From NCBI GenBank assembly GCA_026545225.1, contig CM048852.1, positions 60,151,146 to 60,215,145 on the forward strand: a stretch of 64,000 nucleotides of DNA, written 5' to 3'. This DNA is from Cornus controversa (taxonomy: Eukaryota; Streptophyta; Magnoliopsida; Cornales; Cornaceae). The stretch's first letter is position 1; the number at the start of each line of letters is the position of its first letter. Position numbers and translations under genes: made by a program. Shown here piece after piece: positions 11,929-23,821 of this stretch. Under the pieces are notes generated by a model. The model ran no database searches and was not told the DNA's origin. It saw only the letters and a list, made by a program, of their open reading frames with translations.

Positions 11929-12568
11929 TATGATTGGTACGCAGGAATGGAATGCAAGTGGGAACGGAATGAGAATAGATATGGAATGAAATGGTCATTC
12001 GCATCCTACTATTTGTTTGCAAATATCAAATAATGTGAGAATGGAATGATCATCATCATTCTATTGTTTGGTTGCACCAATTTAAAACCTAAAATGGAAT
12101 GGATTTCAAATTGAATTATCCAAAATATCTCTTTTAGTGACAAATAAATTAAGTTAACAAAATAACATTATTCTATAATTTTTTTAAAAGAAATAACGGC
12201 AGTGATGGTGGAAGAAGGTGGTAGTGGTGGTGGTGGAAGGCGGCGACAGTGGTGGAAGGCAATAGTGCTGGCAATGGTAGAAGGCAATAGAAGTGACGGT
12301 GGCAATGGTGGAAGGCGGCTATAACGGTGGTGGAAGGTGGTGGTGGTGTTGGTGGAAGGAGACAATGGTGTAAGTGGTGGTGGTGGTGGAAAGCAGTGGA
12401 GGTAGCGGTAGTACAAGAAGGCAACTGTGGTGGTGGTTTTGGACTTGGAATCTGATTTTTTTTTTTTTTAAATTTTACTTGAAAATAGAATGACCATTCC
12501 ATAAGTTGAGATGTGAAATGAATTTTCATTCTTTTTCATTTTAAGGAATGGACTTGCATACCATACAT
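11929..12568. mobile_element. Putative TIR element with a GGT-rich core
   Basis: The ends show a short imperfect inverted repeat (about TTGGTACGCAGG on the left, CTTGCATACCATA on the right). Both flanking halves contain GGAATGGAATG-type words. The core at about 12195-12440 is a degenerate GGT/GGA/GGC trinucleotide array, which creates false Pro/Ser/His-rich reading frames on the minus strand. The element class is uncertain. Confidence 0.35.
12195..12440. repeat. Degenerate GGT trinucleotide array
   Basis: Roughly 245 bp of GGTGGTGGAAGGC-like imperfect repeats on the plus strand. A similar array in the opposite orientation (CCACCACC-type) occurs at 13080-13446 and 13938-13965. Apparent proline-rich reading frames here are repeat artefacts. 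Confidence 0.75.
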
Positions 12569-12929
12569 AGCATATAACCCTCAATAGGCATGTATTATCT
12601 ATCCCAACATTGTTGTTCCTTTTGAAATTCCAACTCTCAAGGGTATATGTATTTAATGCATTAGATTTTAAAATTTTAAAACAACCTATTTAAAGTTTAA
12701 TATGTTTTCGGAAGTATATATAATCTTTTACATTAGCTTTCTATAGGATATGAATTTTAGGACAATCAAAAATAAAAGGGTAAAGTGCAAAAACCCCTCA
12801 TGTATTGTCCATATAGTGCATATTTATATTCTCATGTGTACTAAAAAACATCCTAACGTTTTAAAAGTATTCAAATAAGGACATGTGCGTTTCAAAAGAC
12901 TAAAATGATCTTATATTAGTATAATATAT

Positions 12930-14162
12930 GGGTAAAACTAACATCCCCTCTTTCAGGAGGAGGATAACCTTATCCCCAATTTTTAATAGACAAATATGTC
13001 CATAATACATCAGTTAAAACTATCTTATTTTAAAGGCTATTATAGTCCATTTACAATTTTAGATAATGTGTCTCTAGAAACACAACCACCACAACCAAAG
13101 CACCACCGTCACCATCATCATCAGAGCACCACCAGCATCCTCACCCCACAACCACTAGCAGAGCCACCGCTACCGCCACCACATACCACCACCATCATCA
13201 GAGCACAACCGCCACCACCATCCCCACCCCACAACCACCAGCGACGCCACTGCCACCACCATCATCAAAGCACCACCGTCGCCACCATCATCAGAGCACC
13301 ACCTCCACCACCATCCTCACCCGATAACCACCAGCGGCACCACCACAAACCACCACTATCGGGACCACCACCGCCACCACCATCCCCACCCCACAACCAC
13401 CAGCGGTGCCACCACCACAAACCACCACCATCATTAGAGCACCACCTGTTAGAAATTTAATCCCCTTTTCGTTCGGCACATCAAAAGCATATCATTACAT
13501 CAACAATCACATAAGCATATAAGAAGATAATAATCAAACACATCCATACACAACACAATATTTTACATAACTCACCCAACTCTAGAGCTATATCCATGAA
13601 AAGAGAGATTTCACTATATTGAGAAGAGAATATATAACACGCGGAAAGCATGCCTACCACACACACTATTTCACTCTCTCTTAACATCTTCCCCCCGGAA
13701 TTACATATACCCTCTCCTCTCTTCAGAACACTCACCAACCCCTTATATTTTTTCCCTCTCTCTCTCTTTCCCTTTAACCCTGACTCTATTTATAAAGTCT
13801 TCAAACTCATTTCTTGTTGTACAAGGATTACAATTTACTTGAAACCCAAGACGTGACTAACAAGAAATTACCAAATAAATTACAATTCTAAAATAGAAAC
13901 ACAATTATAATAGGAATATGAGCCAAAGTTCCTAACACCACCGCCACCACCATCATCAGATTCATGACATTGGGAGATCAGAGAGAGGATATGAGAGAGG
14001 AAAGTATTGAAGTGAACAGATGGATTTGGGTTTTCTTGTTTTGAAAATTACTTTAATGTACCTAATTTTAATGAGGTAGCAAGGCATAACGGGATTATTT
14101 TGTCCAAATATTATGGGGACAAAGTTATCCTCCTCCTGAAAGAGGAGATGTTTGCTTTATCC
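12930..14162. mobile_element. Mutator-like long-TIR element with ACC-rich core
   Basis: The left end GGGTAAAACTAACATCCCC and the inverted right end (reading inward GGATAAAGCAAACATCTCC) match over about 80 bp, including the shared core CTCTTTCAGGAGGAGGATAA. The flanking nonamers agree at about 6 of 9 positions, so a 9-bp TSD is possible but degraded. The interior is a degenerate ACC/ATC trinucleotide array interrupted by a solo LTR. No transposase frame is present. Confidence 0.65.
13447..13937 (-). mobile_element. Solo LTR of a short LTR retrotransposon family
   Basis: A 491-bp segment with TGTTAG..CTAACA termini and a perfect 5-bp target duplication CCACC (13442-13446 and 13938-13942). It matches, in minus orientation, the LTRs of the elements at 41404-44377, including a CTATTTATA-type TATA region and CT-rich tracts. 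It sits inside the ACC-rich core of the long-TIR element, so it inserted later. The internal region was presumably lost by LTR-LTR recombination. Confidence 0.9.
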
Positions 14163-16217
14163 AAAATTAATATTAAAAAAATAAGTTCAAGTTTAATGAC
14201 CAATTGAAACAAAGTAACGAAAATTGAAATTAGTTCTTTACGTTAATGACCACAAATAATGTAAGTTACTTATTTTTAGGTACACATCTGTTGTTCAGTG
14301 ATAATCTTGATGATATTGAATTTTTTTTTTTACTACTAGAATTTAAATACCTATAATGTTCATTCTCCCAATACTGTTTTTTTTTTTTTGTAATATTCTT
14401 TTTGTGGACCTTGAAATTGTCTTTATTATCATTTCAAGATTTCAAATCTAGTTGTTGTGGCCTTACTATACATAGAAACCGCAAGCAGAATGATTTTTTT
14501 TTTCAGAGTTTTGTCATGTGGTAGTCTATTTCATAACGCACAAAGATTCTCTCCATTCAAATTTTTTTTCTAAATTTTGCAAACTTCAATTATGTAGTTC
14601 AGATTTAGTTACATTATCGTCTTGTTAAATTTAAATTTGAAATTTTTAGTACAACTGAATTGGTAAGTGCTAAAATTAAATAAGATGATGAGGTGACTGA
14701 ATCTAAATTACAAGATTGAGATTTACAGAATTTATGAGAAAATTTTGACCGGAGAATATCCTTTTCCATTAGTAATATTATTGAACCCATGAATTATTAA
14801 TAATTTTGTATTTGATTTATTTGTACATCACGGCGGACCTCCAAAGGTTAACTTTTGCCAAGACCCAATGAGTCCATCTAAATGGAAGGAAAAGCATGCG
14901 AGTCTTATTCCTGTTCTTGAAATGTAAAATTTGTTTTCTATATACTCATGATGGTGTGTCGTTAGTTTACCAAATAGATCAATGGAACTGGTAAAAATTG
15001 TTGGAAAGGGAGAGAGAGAGAGAGGAGCGTGATGTTGGAGAGAGAGAGAAAAATGATGTTTATTTTGAATAACCTGTAAAAAGATTTCTATTGACCTATT
15101 TAGACAAACATTATCGATAATAAATGACAATACTTGCATCATGCCTTGTAAGAATGAAATCCTTTGCATCATGCCTTGTAAGAATGAAATCCTTCTTCTA
15201 AAGGATGTGCTAAACCAAAAGTCATTATGTGTTTAAAAAGCAAAAAAATAAATAAATAAGCCCATCTTCTATGGGTTACTCGGCTGTTTTTTTTCCCTCT
15301 CTCTCCTATCTCCCACCCAACCTTGATTAAATCCTAATCTTCATCTCTGCTATCCAGCCATCCTATCTCCACTGCCTCGTCTCTCCACCTTTGTTCCTCA
15401 CTGCCCTTTCTTTTCTTCTTATTTTATGGCTAGTTTATATTACATATACATAGGGAGTTTTTGTGAAACAAAACCACTAAAGTAATAGATGGAATAACCA
15501 CATCATTGTTATACCATGTCATGTCAAAAATAAAGCTTGGCGTCTAGTCTTTCCTTCCCTCCTAGCACTCTAAGAGGCATGCACTGAATAATATACAAGA
15601 AAAACTGGATAACGAACGGCCAAAATGATTTCGAACAAATATAAAAGAAAGCAAGCGCAAATAAAAAAACCATACAAGCCAGTAAAAGCTAATGGGAGGT
15701 TTGCCCATTAGCCTAAGGCAAATAGCAACAACAATAATAACCAAGATGAAAGAGAAACAACCATAACGCAAAAACCTGGTCCTTATCATATTTGAGAAGA
15801 AATGTTACAGGGCATGAAAACCAACCCGAGTAATGAAAAATTTATTGAGAATTAGCCCTTCCTTATGTACATTGGCTCAAAGCAATGTACCAAAACATTT
15901 GACAAATGATAGTAACAAAGGAACAAACTTGTACAGTAACCCTACACCAACACTTCCAAACAGATACTATTACAAGCAAAATTGCCTACTAATCCTAAAC
16001 TAAGACCTTCAGCTAGATGTTGGAATGCAAACAAGTAAACAGAAAAGTCAGCGCTATCTGCCTATTCAACTTTATTTTCTTTGAGAGCCCAAAAAATCAT
16101 CAGAAGATGATAAATCTCACCGCACAGATTACTTGTCAATTCTCCTCTTTTCCAAAATCCTTAGTCTTTGTCCTTTCAACAAGGGTTGATGTGGAGATCA
16201 AGATAAAATAGCATCAA
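14163..16217. other. Intergenic region, no gene
   Basis: AT-rich region with a GA-rich patch near 15010-15050 and a perfect head-to-tail duplication of a 30-bp unit (TTGCATCATGCCTTGTAAGA and following bases) at 15134-15193. The part nearest 16218 should include the 3' UTR of the POLYCHOME-like gene. No protein is supported. Confidence 0.4.
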
Positions 16218-18826
16218 TTAGCGCATTGACATCAAAGTGCGTACTTTTTTTTCCCTCTCAGCCTTCTTTGCACTGGGGGTTCTCTTCAGTTTCCTCAGTT
16301 CATCCATCACCACTTTCTCAACTGTGTCAATTGAGTTCAGGAGCTTTTTTTGGGGTGTGAGGATATCTGATTCTCCAGCATTCTGATTAGTGATATCAAG
16401 CAATATCTTTGGCACTCTACCAACAGATTTGGAGCCAGGCTTAATTCCAATTGTTGGACTTGGAGAAATCATAGAAATGTTGTGCTCAAGTTGAGCACCG
16501 GGTGTAGATATTGAAGAATCATTAACAGTAGTTTGGTCCTGAGGCATTGGACTCTCAATTTGTTGGCCTTCAATTTCTCTCAAGCGAGCTCTTCTTCTTT
16601 CAATGGCCTGATGGGAGAGTCTACTTAGAATCGGATTCATCAAGAAAAAAGGTATTCAAAGATTCACACAAACAAGAAGAAAATGCTATAGAAGAGGACA
16701 AATGAAACAGAAGCCAACTACATCTCATCTACTCTACTTCAACTTCAATTTAATGGTAAAAATAGAAGCAATCTGGAAACCCAAAGCTCATAATATTTCT
16801 TGTTCATAGCATTGATAAATTAGCTAGTATTTGTCATACAAGAATTTTAAAAAGGTGGATTTTAATAATGGAGAGGCCATACTAACCAATTGCTCGAGTT
16901 GAGCAACCCTGTCATGGGTGCAGAATAACTAAGAGCACTTCAATCACGAGCATCAGGCACCAAATTTGGCTTTAAAGTGTCAAAAACCAATGTGATTTTT
17001 GGCTCACAGGATACAGAAATGACACAACTGCTTGGGGCTTGGCATAAAGAAATAAAACTGAACCAGAACAACATTTGCATTACCACCACAAATACCACAC
17101 CAATTTAAATATATAAAATAAAAACATGGTTAGAACAATAATATATCTGGTTTCTCACCGAATAAATATACAAATGAAGGTTATCACTAGCTATGAATAA
17201 ATTAACAGAAGAAGCACTAATCATCATGAGATCAATAAGAGAAATGGACATCTCTCAATGCACAACACACTGGCATTTTGTCATATATGTTATAAACAGT
17301 AAGTAGAAAATAGAATATCAAAAAGGGTAAACTAGCTATAAAAGATGGAACACACTGATATAAGTGAAAAGACTATTAAAAGTTGGATTCACAAAAAAAT
17401 CCCAAGAAGTAGAAGATGCTATAAGAATGACAAATTGAATTAGAACTACAGTTCATTTAATAAACTAGTCAAGGAAACTTGTCATTGTTTAATGAGACAA
17501 AGAACCAGCATACTTATCGCGAGATAGAAACTCAGAAGGGGACCAATTATTGACATAAAATCCAATTATTGCAACACATATCATCAACAGTATTCCTATT
17601 CATAAATGAAACTAAAACACCAATCAGTGAAAGAACTAAGACATTTCAAATATGGTTGCCACCAAGTGATTAAGCACAAATGAAAAATATCAAAGACTGA
17701 TTCAAATCCAATCGACAGGTAGAAGCACTTTTTTTATGAACAAAAGAATCTTGGAATGTTCGCAACAGATCAAAATATCTTAAATCAAACAATGAAGTGG
17801 AGATATCAAAGACTAATTCAAAATCAATTTAAGGGGAGCCATATTTTTATAGTACATTGTAGTAAATGATTTTTTTAAAATGGAACACGAACAAGAAATA
17901 AGAAATAGAAGAAATTAAGCCCAACAAATCAATAAAGTGGAAATGAATTCTGAAATAAATTAGGCCACCATATCCAATTATAACAATAAATCATTCAACT
18001 TCAAACTTACAATTATTAACTAATCCAAATTTTCTCTTTTAGAAAAGTGGAGCACAATCGGTATAGTTCAAGAACTACCTCATTCAAACTACTAAGTTCA
18101 TAATACAGTTAAGATAAAAAACTAACATTAAGTGTTAAATAAAACATCTCTACTGTGAAAATGAGGAGCACAATTAATAGATTTCAAGAACAATTTAGAT
18201 TGTTGTTTCCCATATAATAAATGAGCTCAAATAGAAAATATCAATGATCAAAATCTTATTCGACTGAACCTGAGTCCAGTTACCGAGTAATTGACCATTA
18301 ATTCGACTGAAGCTGAATAAAATTCCACACAATATCAGCCACAAACCCATCCAAGTACTGTTCAATAAATGATCAAAACTATGAACTAAAGAAACAAACA
18401 GAAACAAGAACAATTAAAAACAGAATTGATTTACTCAAATCCATCACGGCTTACCCGCACAACAGAGGTGATGTCCCGAAGAGGCGTTCTTGGATACCAA
18501 GAAGGTAACACACTGTTCGTGGAACGTCCTCGGGCTCGCCGGCCACTTCCCACAGGAAAGTTCCGGCGACCGACAGCCGGCGATCCGTACAAATTCCGGC
18601 CACGCCCATTTCCAGTTCTTGGTGTTCCAAAACCACCACCACCTCGTGTAGCCGCCTCCACTCCCACCGGTCCCGTCATGGCCGTAGTTCCCCACCGGAA
18701 CGGAGTTGTCGAACTCATCTCCGGTTCATCAGCTAGAATACCTATACTGTGGATTGATTGGCGCCGACGAGCAAAGATCGCCGTTACGTCGTCGGGCCTG
18801 GACAATCTGTCTCTTGATTCCGGCAT
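16218..18826 (-). CDS. POLYCHOME/UVI4/OSD1-type APC/C inhibitor
   Basis: Two exons: 18826-18455 (124 codons), intron 18454-16608 (GTAAGC..CAG, 1,847 bp), then 16607-16218. The product is about 253 residues, close to Arabidopsis UVI4 and OSD1. The start is set at MPESRD, matching the family N-terminus, not the upstream in-frame Met five codons earlier. Family signatures: a Gly/Arg-rich middle with [24 protein letters not shown] holding a D-box (RTPL, 113-116); the exon junction in [12 protein letters not shown]; a conserved C-terminal block [17 protein letters not shown]; and a terminal Met-Arg, the MR tail that mimics APC/C-binding tails. Family members bind APC/C activators and hold back anaphase-promoting activity, affecting endoreduplication and meiotic exit. 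The segment where relatives carry a GxEN box reads GRRN here. The choice between the UVI4 and OSD1 branches is not settled. Confidence 0.9.
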
Positions 18827-18895
18827 TATACCAATCTCCAACTGAAAAATGTGAAAATGCTAGGGCAACGAAATGTTGCCTGAAGGAGTCAGATT

Positions 18896-18932
<37 letters not shown>

Positions 18933-20150
18933 GGCTCTACTCTGCATATCTCTCTGAAGGATGAATAAGAAGAAGAAAGGGAAAGCTTTGAGAGAGAAGC
19001 GAAATGGCAAATTTTTGAAATGAAAACTGGGCGGTACTTCATAGGAAATGAAATTTGAAATAAAAATTTTAAAAAGTATATAAATGGAAAAATACTAATA
19101 TTTTGGGATTCAAATTTCAAATTTCAGTGTAGTTTGAGCCTTCTTATGTGGTGAAGTTACGATTTTGCCCTTAAACTGGTATAGTAAATGGGATTGTAAA
19201 TGTAATATTGGATTGTTGGGCCCGCCCGAGTCCCACCACGAGGTAATATTGGATTCCTCAGATGTTGGGCTCAACTTTTCTTATTTTGAACTGGCACTTC
19301 AAGCAATATGATAACAATGGCGTCTCACCCAATAAAAATTGATAACAGTGATTGGTGTTTGGACTTGTATTTTTTAGCAAATTTACTTTCTTTGTAAACT
19401 TTAATCTCTGATTTACTTGAATCATAACAAAAGTCTCAAAGTTGTTTGTCAAACTGTCAAAGAGAGAGAGAGAGAAAGGGAGGAGTAGAGAGAGAAGAAG
19501 ATGGCTGACGTGTGGGAGAAAAAGGTAGTATTGTCAAAGTATATTTGGTTAAAATAATTATTTTAATATTTTAAGGGTAATTTTGACATTTAAAAAATAT
19601 TGGCTGACATCACGAGAGAGAGGTCAAATATCAAATCACAAAAAAGGTGGACTATTATTTTGCAAAACGTTTTCATGTCATACCTTGCGGGAGATCACCC
19701 TATAAATAACTTTAATAAATTAATTATCAAAACCTTAAATTTACCATTTGTACTTTAATAAATTTCCAATGATTCTCTAATATTATGAATAATTTTCAAT
19801 TTCTCCATGGATTCTCAAAACATAGCAATTATATATATACTCCTTCCTTCCATGAAAGACGAGTATTGTGATTTCTGTTTTTCTATTTTCACTTGCTGAA
19901 GGCTGCTTTCCGGCCAACCAAGTGTCGGGCTGGTTTGGTCTGAATGTCTCATTCATCTAAAATTGAGCAAAAACTTCATTGAATAACATAAACGTCAACA
20001 CTAGAGTGTAAACAATGTACATATATATTTATTGCATTCTAAATACCAATATTCTTCTTTTTACAACAATATTTCATTTTTTGTTGACCCTAAATGAACA
20101 ACATATTCCAAAAAATTGAATGGAAAAAAGAAAAAGGTGGAAAGTGAATT
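18827..20150. other. Shared intergenic region: POLYCHOME 5' side, RABA4 3' side
   Basis: On the minus strand a TTTATATAC TATA-like word lies near 19077-19085, about 250 bp upstream of the POLYCHOME-like ATG. A GA-rich stretch is at 19461-19498. The segment just right of 20100 should be the 3' UTR of the Rab gene. No other gene is supported. Confidence 0.4.
18895..18929. repeat. GAT microsatellite
   Basis: About eleven GAT units lie roughly 70 bp upstream of the POLYCHOME-like start codon, probably in its 5' UTR. They create meaningless poly-Asp or poly-His frames. Confidence 0.9.
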
Positions 20151-23100
20151 TTATGAGGACCTGCAACAGCCACCCTTCCTTCCAGTATCATGCACCTGGC
20201 TAGGGACAATAATCTTGGTTCCTTTAAGAGTCTCCGAATTCCCATTTTGTGTCCCATTGTTGGCAGTGAGGGCCTTCTTGCTCGTGATCCGGTATATTTC
20301 TGTAAGAGCCGTCTGGAATGCAGTTTCAACATTGGTGGCCTCTAGTGCCGAGGTCTCCATAAAGCATAGATTCTCTCTTTCTGCAAACTCCTGGGCATCT
20401 TCAGTTGGTACTGCTCGAAGAGTTCCCAAGTCACACTTGTTACCAAGGAGCATGATAACAATATTCTTATCAGCATGCCCCCTTAGTTCCTCTAGCCATG
20501 TTACCATGTGCTCAAATGATTGACGCTTTGTCATGTCATACACCAACATCGCACCAACTGCACCACGGTAGTATGCACTCGTCACTGCTCGATACCTGAG
20601 GAAACACACAGGAGATACCTTCATTACCTCCTAAACAAGTGGAGATCGAAAGCTTCAAAAACTCATAAATTGCATTAAAAAACACTTCTTGGAGTGTGAC
20701 AAGACTCATCCGTTGCTGTAAGGGTAATGATGTAATTTGACTTATTCTGCTATGATATGCCTATATATAGGTGACACACAACTCGATCAAGCTCAACTTC
20801 TGTCAAGCAACTAGTTGACACCCTCAATCCATTCTACCTAATCGATGATATATAAATCAAATTTATCACTCCACCTCTCCTTTTGTCAAATCTGTTAATC
20901 TACAGTGCGTCAGATAGTCTCAAAGGATCATGGAAGTATAAATATGGAAGTTTTATGGATGTTGAAAGAAGTCTACATAATTGTTTTAATGTTGTGCTAT
21001 GCTTATGTTTTCATTGGTAGAGATACACAAGGCTTAAATATGTGTATATCCAGCCTATTTCCCATAAAATGGCAATGAAGTAAATTTCATTGTAAATTCA
21101 TTTCCCATCATTCAGAAGAACTATAATGGTTTACCAGCACATCAACTATCTTCTTGTGGTGTTAACACATCAGGATAGCAGTAAAGGCTTACAAACCATT
21201 TCATGGATCTTAGGATCGATTTTACACGGGACCGAGCTTAGCCTAAAAATAAAATAAAATAAAATAACTTTCGCGATTACTCCAGGCCCTAATGTTGCTA
21301 TACACTATTAAATTTTCTCTTTCCTACTGCCAATATGTCTCAACAATCACAACCACTTAACATGCATCATAAATTTTATTATAGAGCCAGAAAGCATAAT
21401 AGTTTTTCGACCTTCAAACTGACTTTCATTCATAAAAGTCAACAAGGTTCAACCAACAATAAACCTATAATTCAAATTATCCTACTAGATTGTTACATTT
21501 ATTAGGTAAAACTGCTAGGGAAATGGAAAATTATGCCACTTCCTTTAATTCTCGACACAACTAGCCACCTTGAGAGAGACAGAGACCAAAGGTTAAATGC
21601 TCCTCTATACCACGAAAACAAGCTGGTAGGAGAGGCCACTACAGAATCTGTACATACATAGAAGATATTAAAAAAAAACCTGACATGACAAGCAAAATTT
21701 CAATTTTAAAAGTGGCAATAATGAACAGAATGCTAAATCAAATTAAAATTGTGTGGAAAGAATTTAAACAAGAAACATGCCTTGACACTTCAGCAGCCAG
21801 AATTTTTTTTTTAAAGTACACACACGCAGAGAGAGAGAGAGAGAGAGAGAAATTGGTGAGGTCCAAGGTTTTAAAAGCCATTAATAAGTTTGCCTCTCAT
21901 CAGGGAAATTATAAATGCCTTGACACTTAAGCAGCCATAATTAGCCTTCTGGGTTAGCCCTGCAAGTCGTAATCCATAAATAAAGTGAAGCTGCAGCTTA
22001 TATAGTTATATGCCTTCTTAGGCCTCCACTGGTGAGGCAATGCCAACAAATAGGATCTCTTCAGAAATTCACAAAATTATTTCAAATAAAATTAATAGAA
22101 AGTCCACAAGCGAGGTTCCCTTCCAATATGCAATATCAATGCTTGTATTCTCCCAAAAGGTCCTCATAACTTTATTACTTAATATGCTTTCCAGATCTAA
22201 TAACAAAAACTGAAAGGCGCATCGCATATGTCTTTAAGGTTTATGCTATGTTTCGTGGGGATTAAATCTCATGAACTTTCAGCTTCAAAGATACCAAACA
22301 CAATTGGAGAACCTGTGCATAGAGCAGGAATATTGTGTACCAACTTGGTTAGCAGCTCCTTTCTGTTTCTTTCTTTCTTTTTTGGTTTGGGAGGGGTGGT
22401 TAGATATAAAAACAACGAGCCTGGAAACATCAATTTATGAATCTCAAAATCGATGATATAGAAGAATATTGAGTAACAAAGATCATTTGCTCAAGCATCA
22501 AAACAGCCATGGACTTCATTCTTAAGTTGTAACTTAGTTGTGGACATGTAGGATTGTTGGCCAAAAAGAATTGGTGTATTTTGATAAAAGACACAAACTA
22601 AGTAGCATTTTTTAGGGAGTCAACATCCATCTTCTCCTTTTTCACAAATAAGACACAGAAAACCAGTTGCAAGGAACAATATTCCAGACATAATGCATTG
22701 TTCTTAAAGTGCACAATCAGCTGCAGGAAATCCTACGCCTTAGCTCAAGACGTGGCTGAGAAAAATGGAGCGCATTCAATAATTTAGTGCATGTCTAAAT
22801 GTAACAAAGACAACATGTAGGTAGCTAAATAGTCAACCAAAAATGCTGTCAAAAGTCTTCAATTCAGTAATTTTACCTCCAAGAAAGAAAAAAAAAATTA
22901 TTACTTTTCACTCTCTCAGTCTCACCACAATTATGTTTCCTAAAGCGAGAAACAATGGATCATGGATCTAATCTTCTCCCACTAGAATTTTCAGAGTCAC
23001 ATTCCATGGCATTACTTTTTCATTTGAGCATTCTGTCGATTTGCACAAGGCTACAAAAAATAATGTCTCCCACTTTTCTATTATTATCAGATGCCTCTGA

Positions 23101-23582
23101 TTGTTGAATTTTCAACCACGTGGGTTTTAATTTTTGGAAATAAAATTCATTATATTCAATCAAAGTCAGATTATAATTAACCTGTGTATGTAATGTATTA
23201 GGCCTATTCTACACTGAGATAGATTTTCAAACCACATTTTCACAAAATAAAACAAAAATGGGCAAAAAAAAACTTCACAGTTATGTAATTACTGTACAAG
23301 AAAGAAATGAATATTGAGTATGAATGCCAAACAAGAAAAAGAAAAAAAAGCAAACCTTTCTTGGCCTGCAGTGTCCCAAATCTGTGCCTTCACCGTCTTG
23401 TGATCGATAGCAAGTGTCTTTGTCTGGAATTCAACCCCAATAGTTGCTTTTGAATCCAAAGTGAACTCGTTCTTCGCGAACCGTGACAATAGCTGAGATT
23501 TCCCCACAGCTGAATCTCCAATTAACACGACCTTGAATACATAATCAATCTTTTGATTATAATCCCCATACAGATTCGACAT
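20151..23582 (-). CDS. Rab GTPase, RABA4 (Rab11) type
   Basis: Two exons: 23582-23356, intron 23355-20596 (GTTTGC..CAG, 2,760 bp, splitting the Arg codon of the G3 loop), and 20595-20151. The product is 223 residues, standard for the family. GTPase motifs: GDSAVGKS (22-29), switch I TIGVEF, WDTAGQ (69-74), NKCD (128-131) and TSA (157-159). A C-terminal GGCC followed by three residues gives the twin cysteines (219-220) for geranylgeranylation. [19 protein letters not shown] and the pattern [19 protein letters not shown] point to plant RABA4, which acts at trans-Golgi/secretory vesicles, notably in polarised growth such as root hairs and pollen tubes. All core residues are present. The intron holds no recognised gene, only a GA repeat (about 21827-21850). 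Confidence 0.93.
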
Positions 23583-23795
23583 TGTCAAACCCGAATCAAA
23601 TCCCACTCAAATCCACAGTTTTGAACATGCAATTTTGAGTTATATGAACCCAAAATAAATATAAATAAAAATTATACAAATTTTGAGATCAGGTAAAGAA
23701 ATTTGATATGATCTAAAGCTTAGATTTTTATGTAGATCATATAGAATTAATTAATTTAGGGTTAGAATTGTGGTTTCTGGGGGAGATCTGAAATC

Positions 23796-23821
23796 AGAGA
23801 TTAGGGTTAGGGTTAGAGTTT
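23796..23821 (-). promoter_or_regulatory. Telo-box-like motifs upstream of RABA4
   Basis: Read on the minus strand, two overlapping AACCCTAA-type words lie about 220-235 bp before the ATG, in a region likely to be promoter or 5' UTR. Telo boxes are common near transcription starts of plant growth-related genes. Function here is inferred. Confidence 0.35.

Noticed and set aside
12168..12529. Open frames rich in Pro, Ser and His on the minus strand
   Set aside because: They are produced by the degenerate GGT array and have no start context, family resemblance or splice structure.
12996..13460. 154-codon His/Pro-rich open frame on the plus strand
   Set aside because: It follows the ACC/ATC trinucleotide array and runs across the transposon TIR into the solo LTR.
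18431..18845. 139-codon plus-strand open frame over the POLYCHOME exon
   Set aside because: It is antisense to the real exon 1, whose minus-strand frame matches a known family and has a good donor.
18860..19120. Frames with poly-His or poly-Asp
   Set aside because: These are translations of the GAT microsatellite in the 5' UTR.
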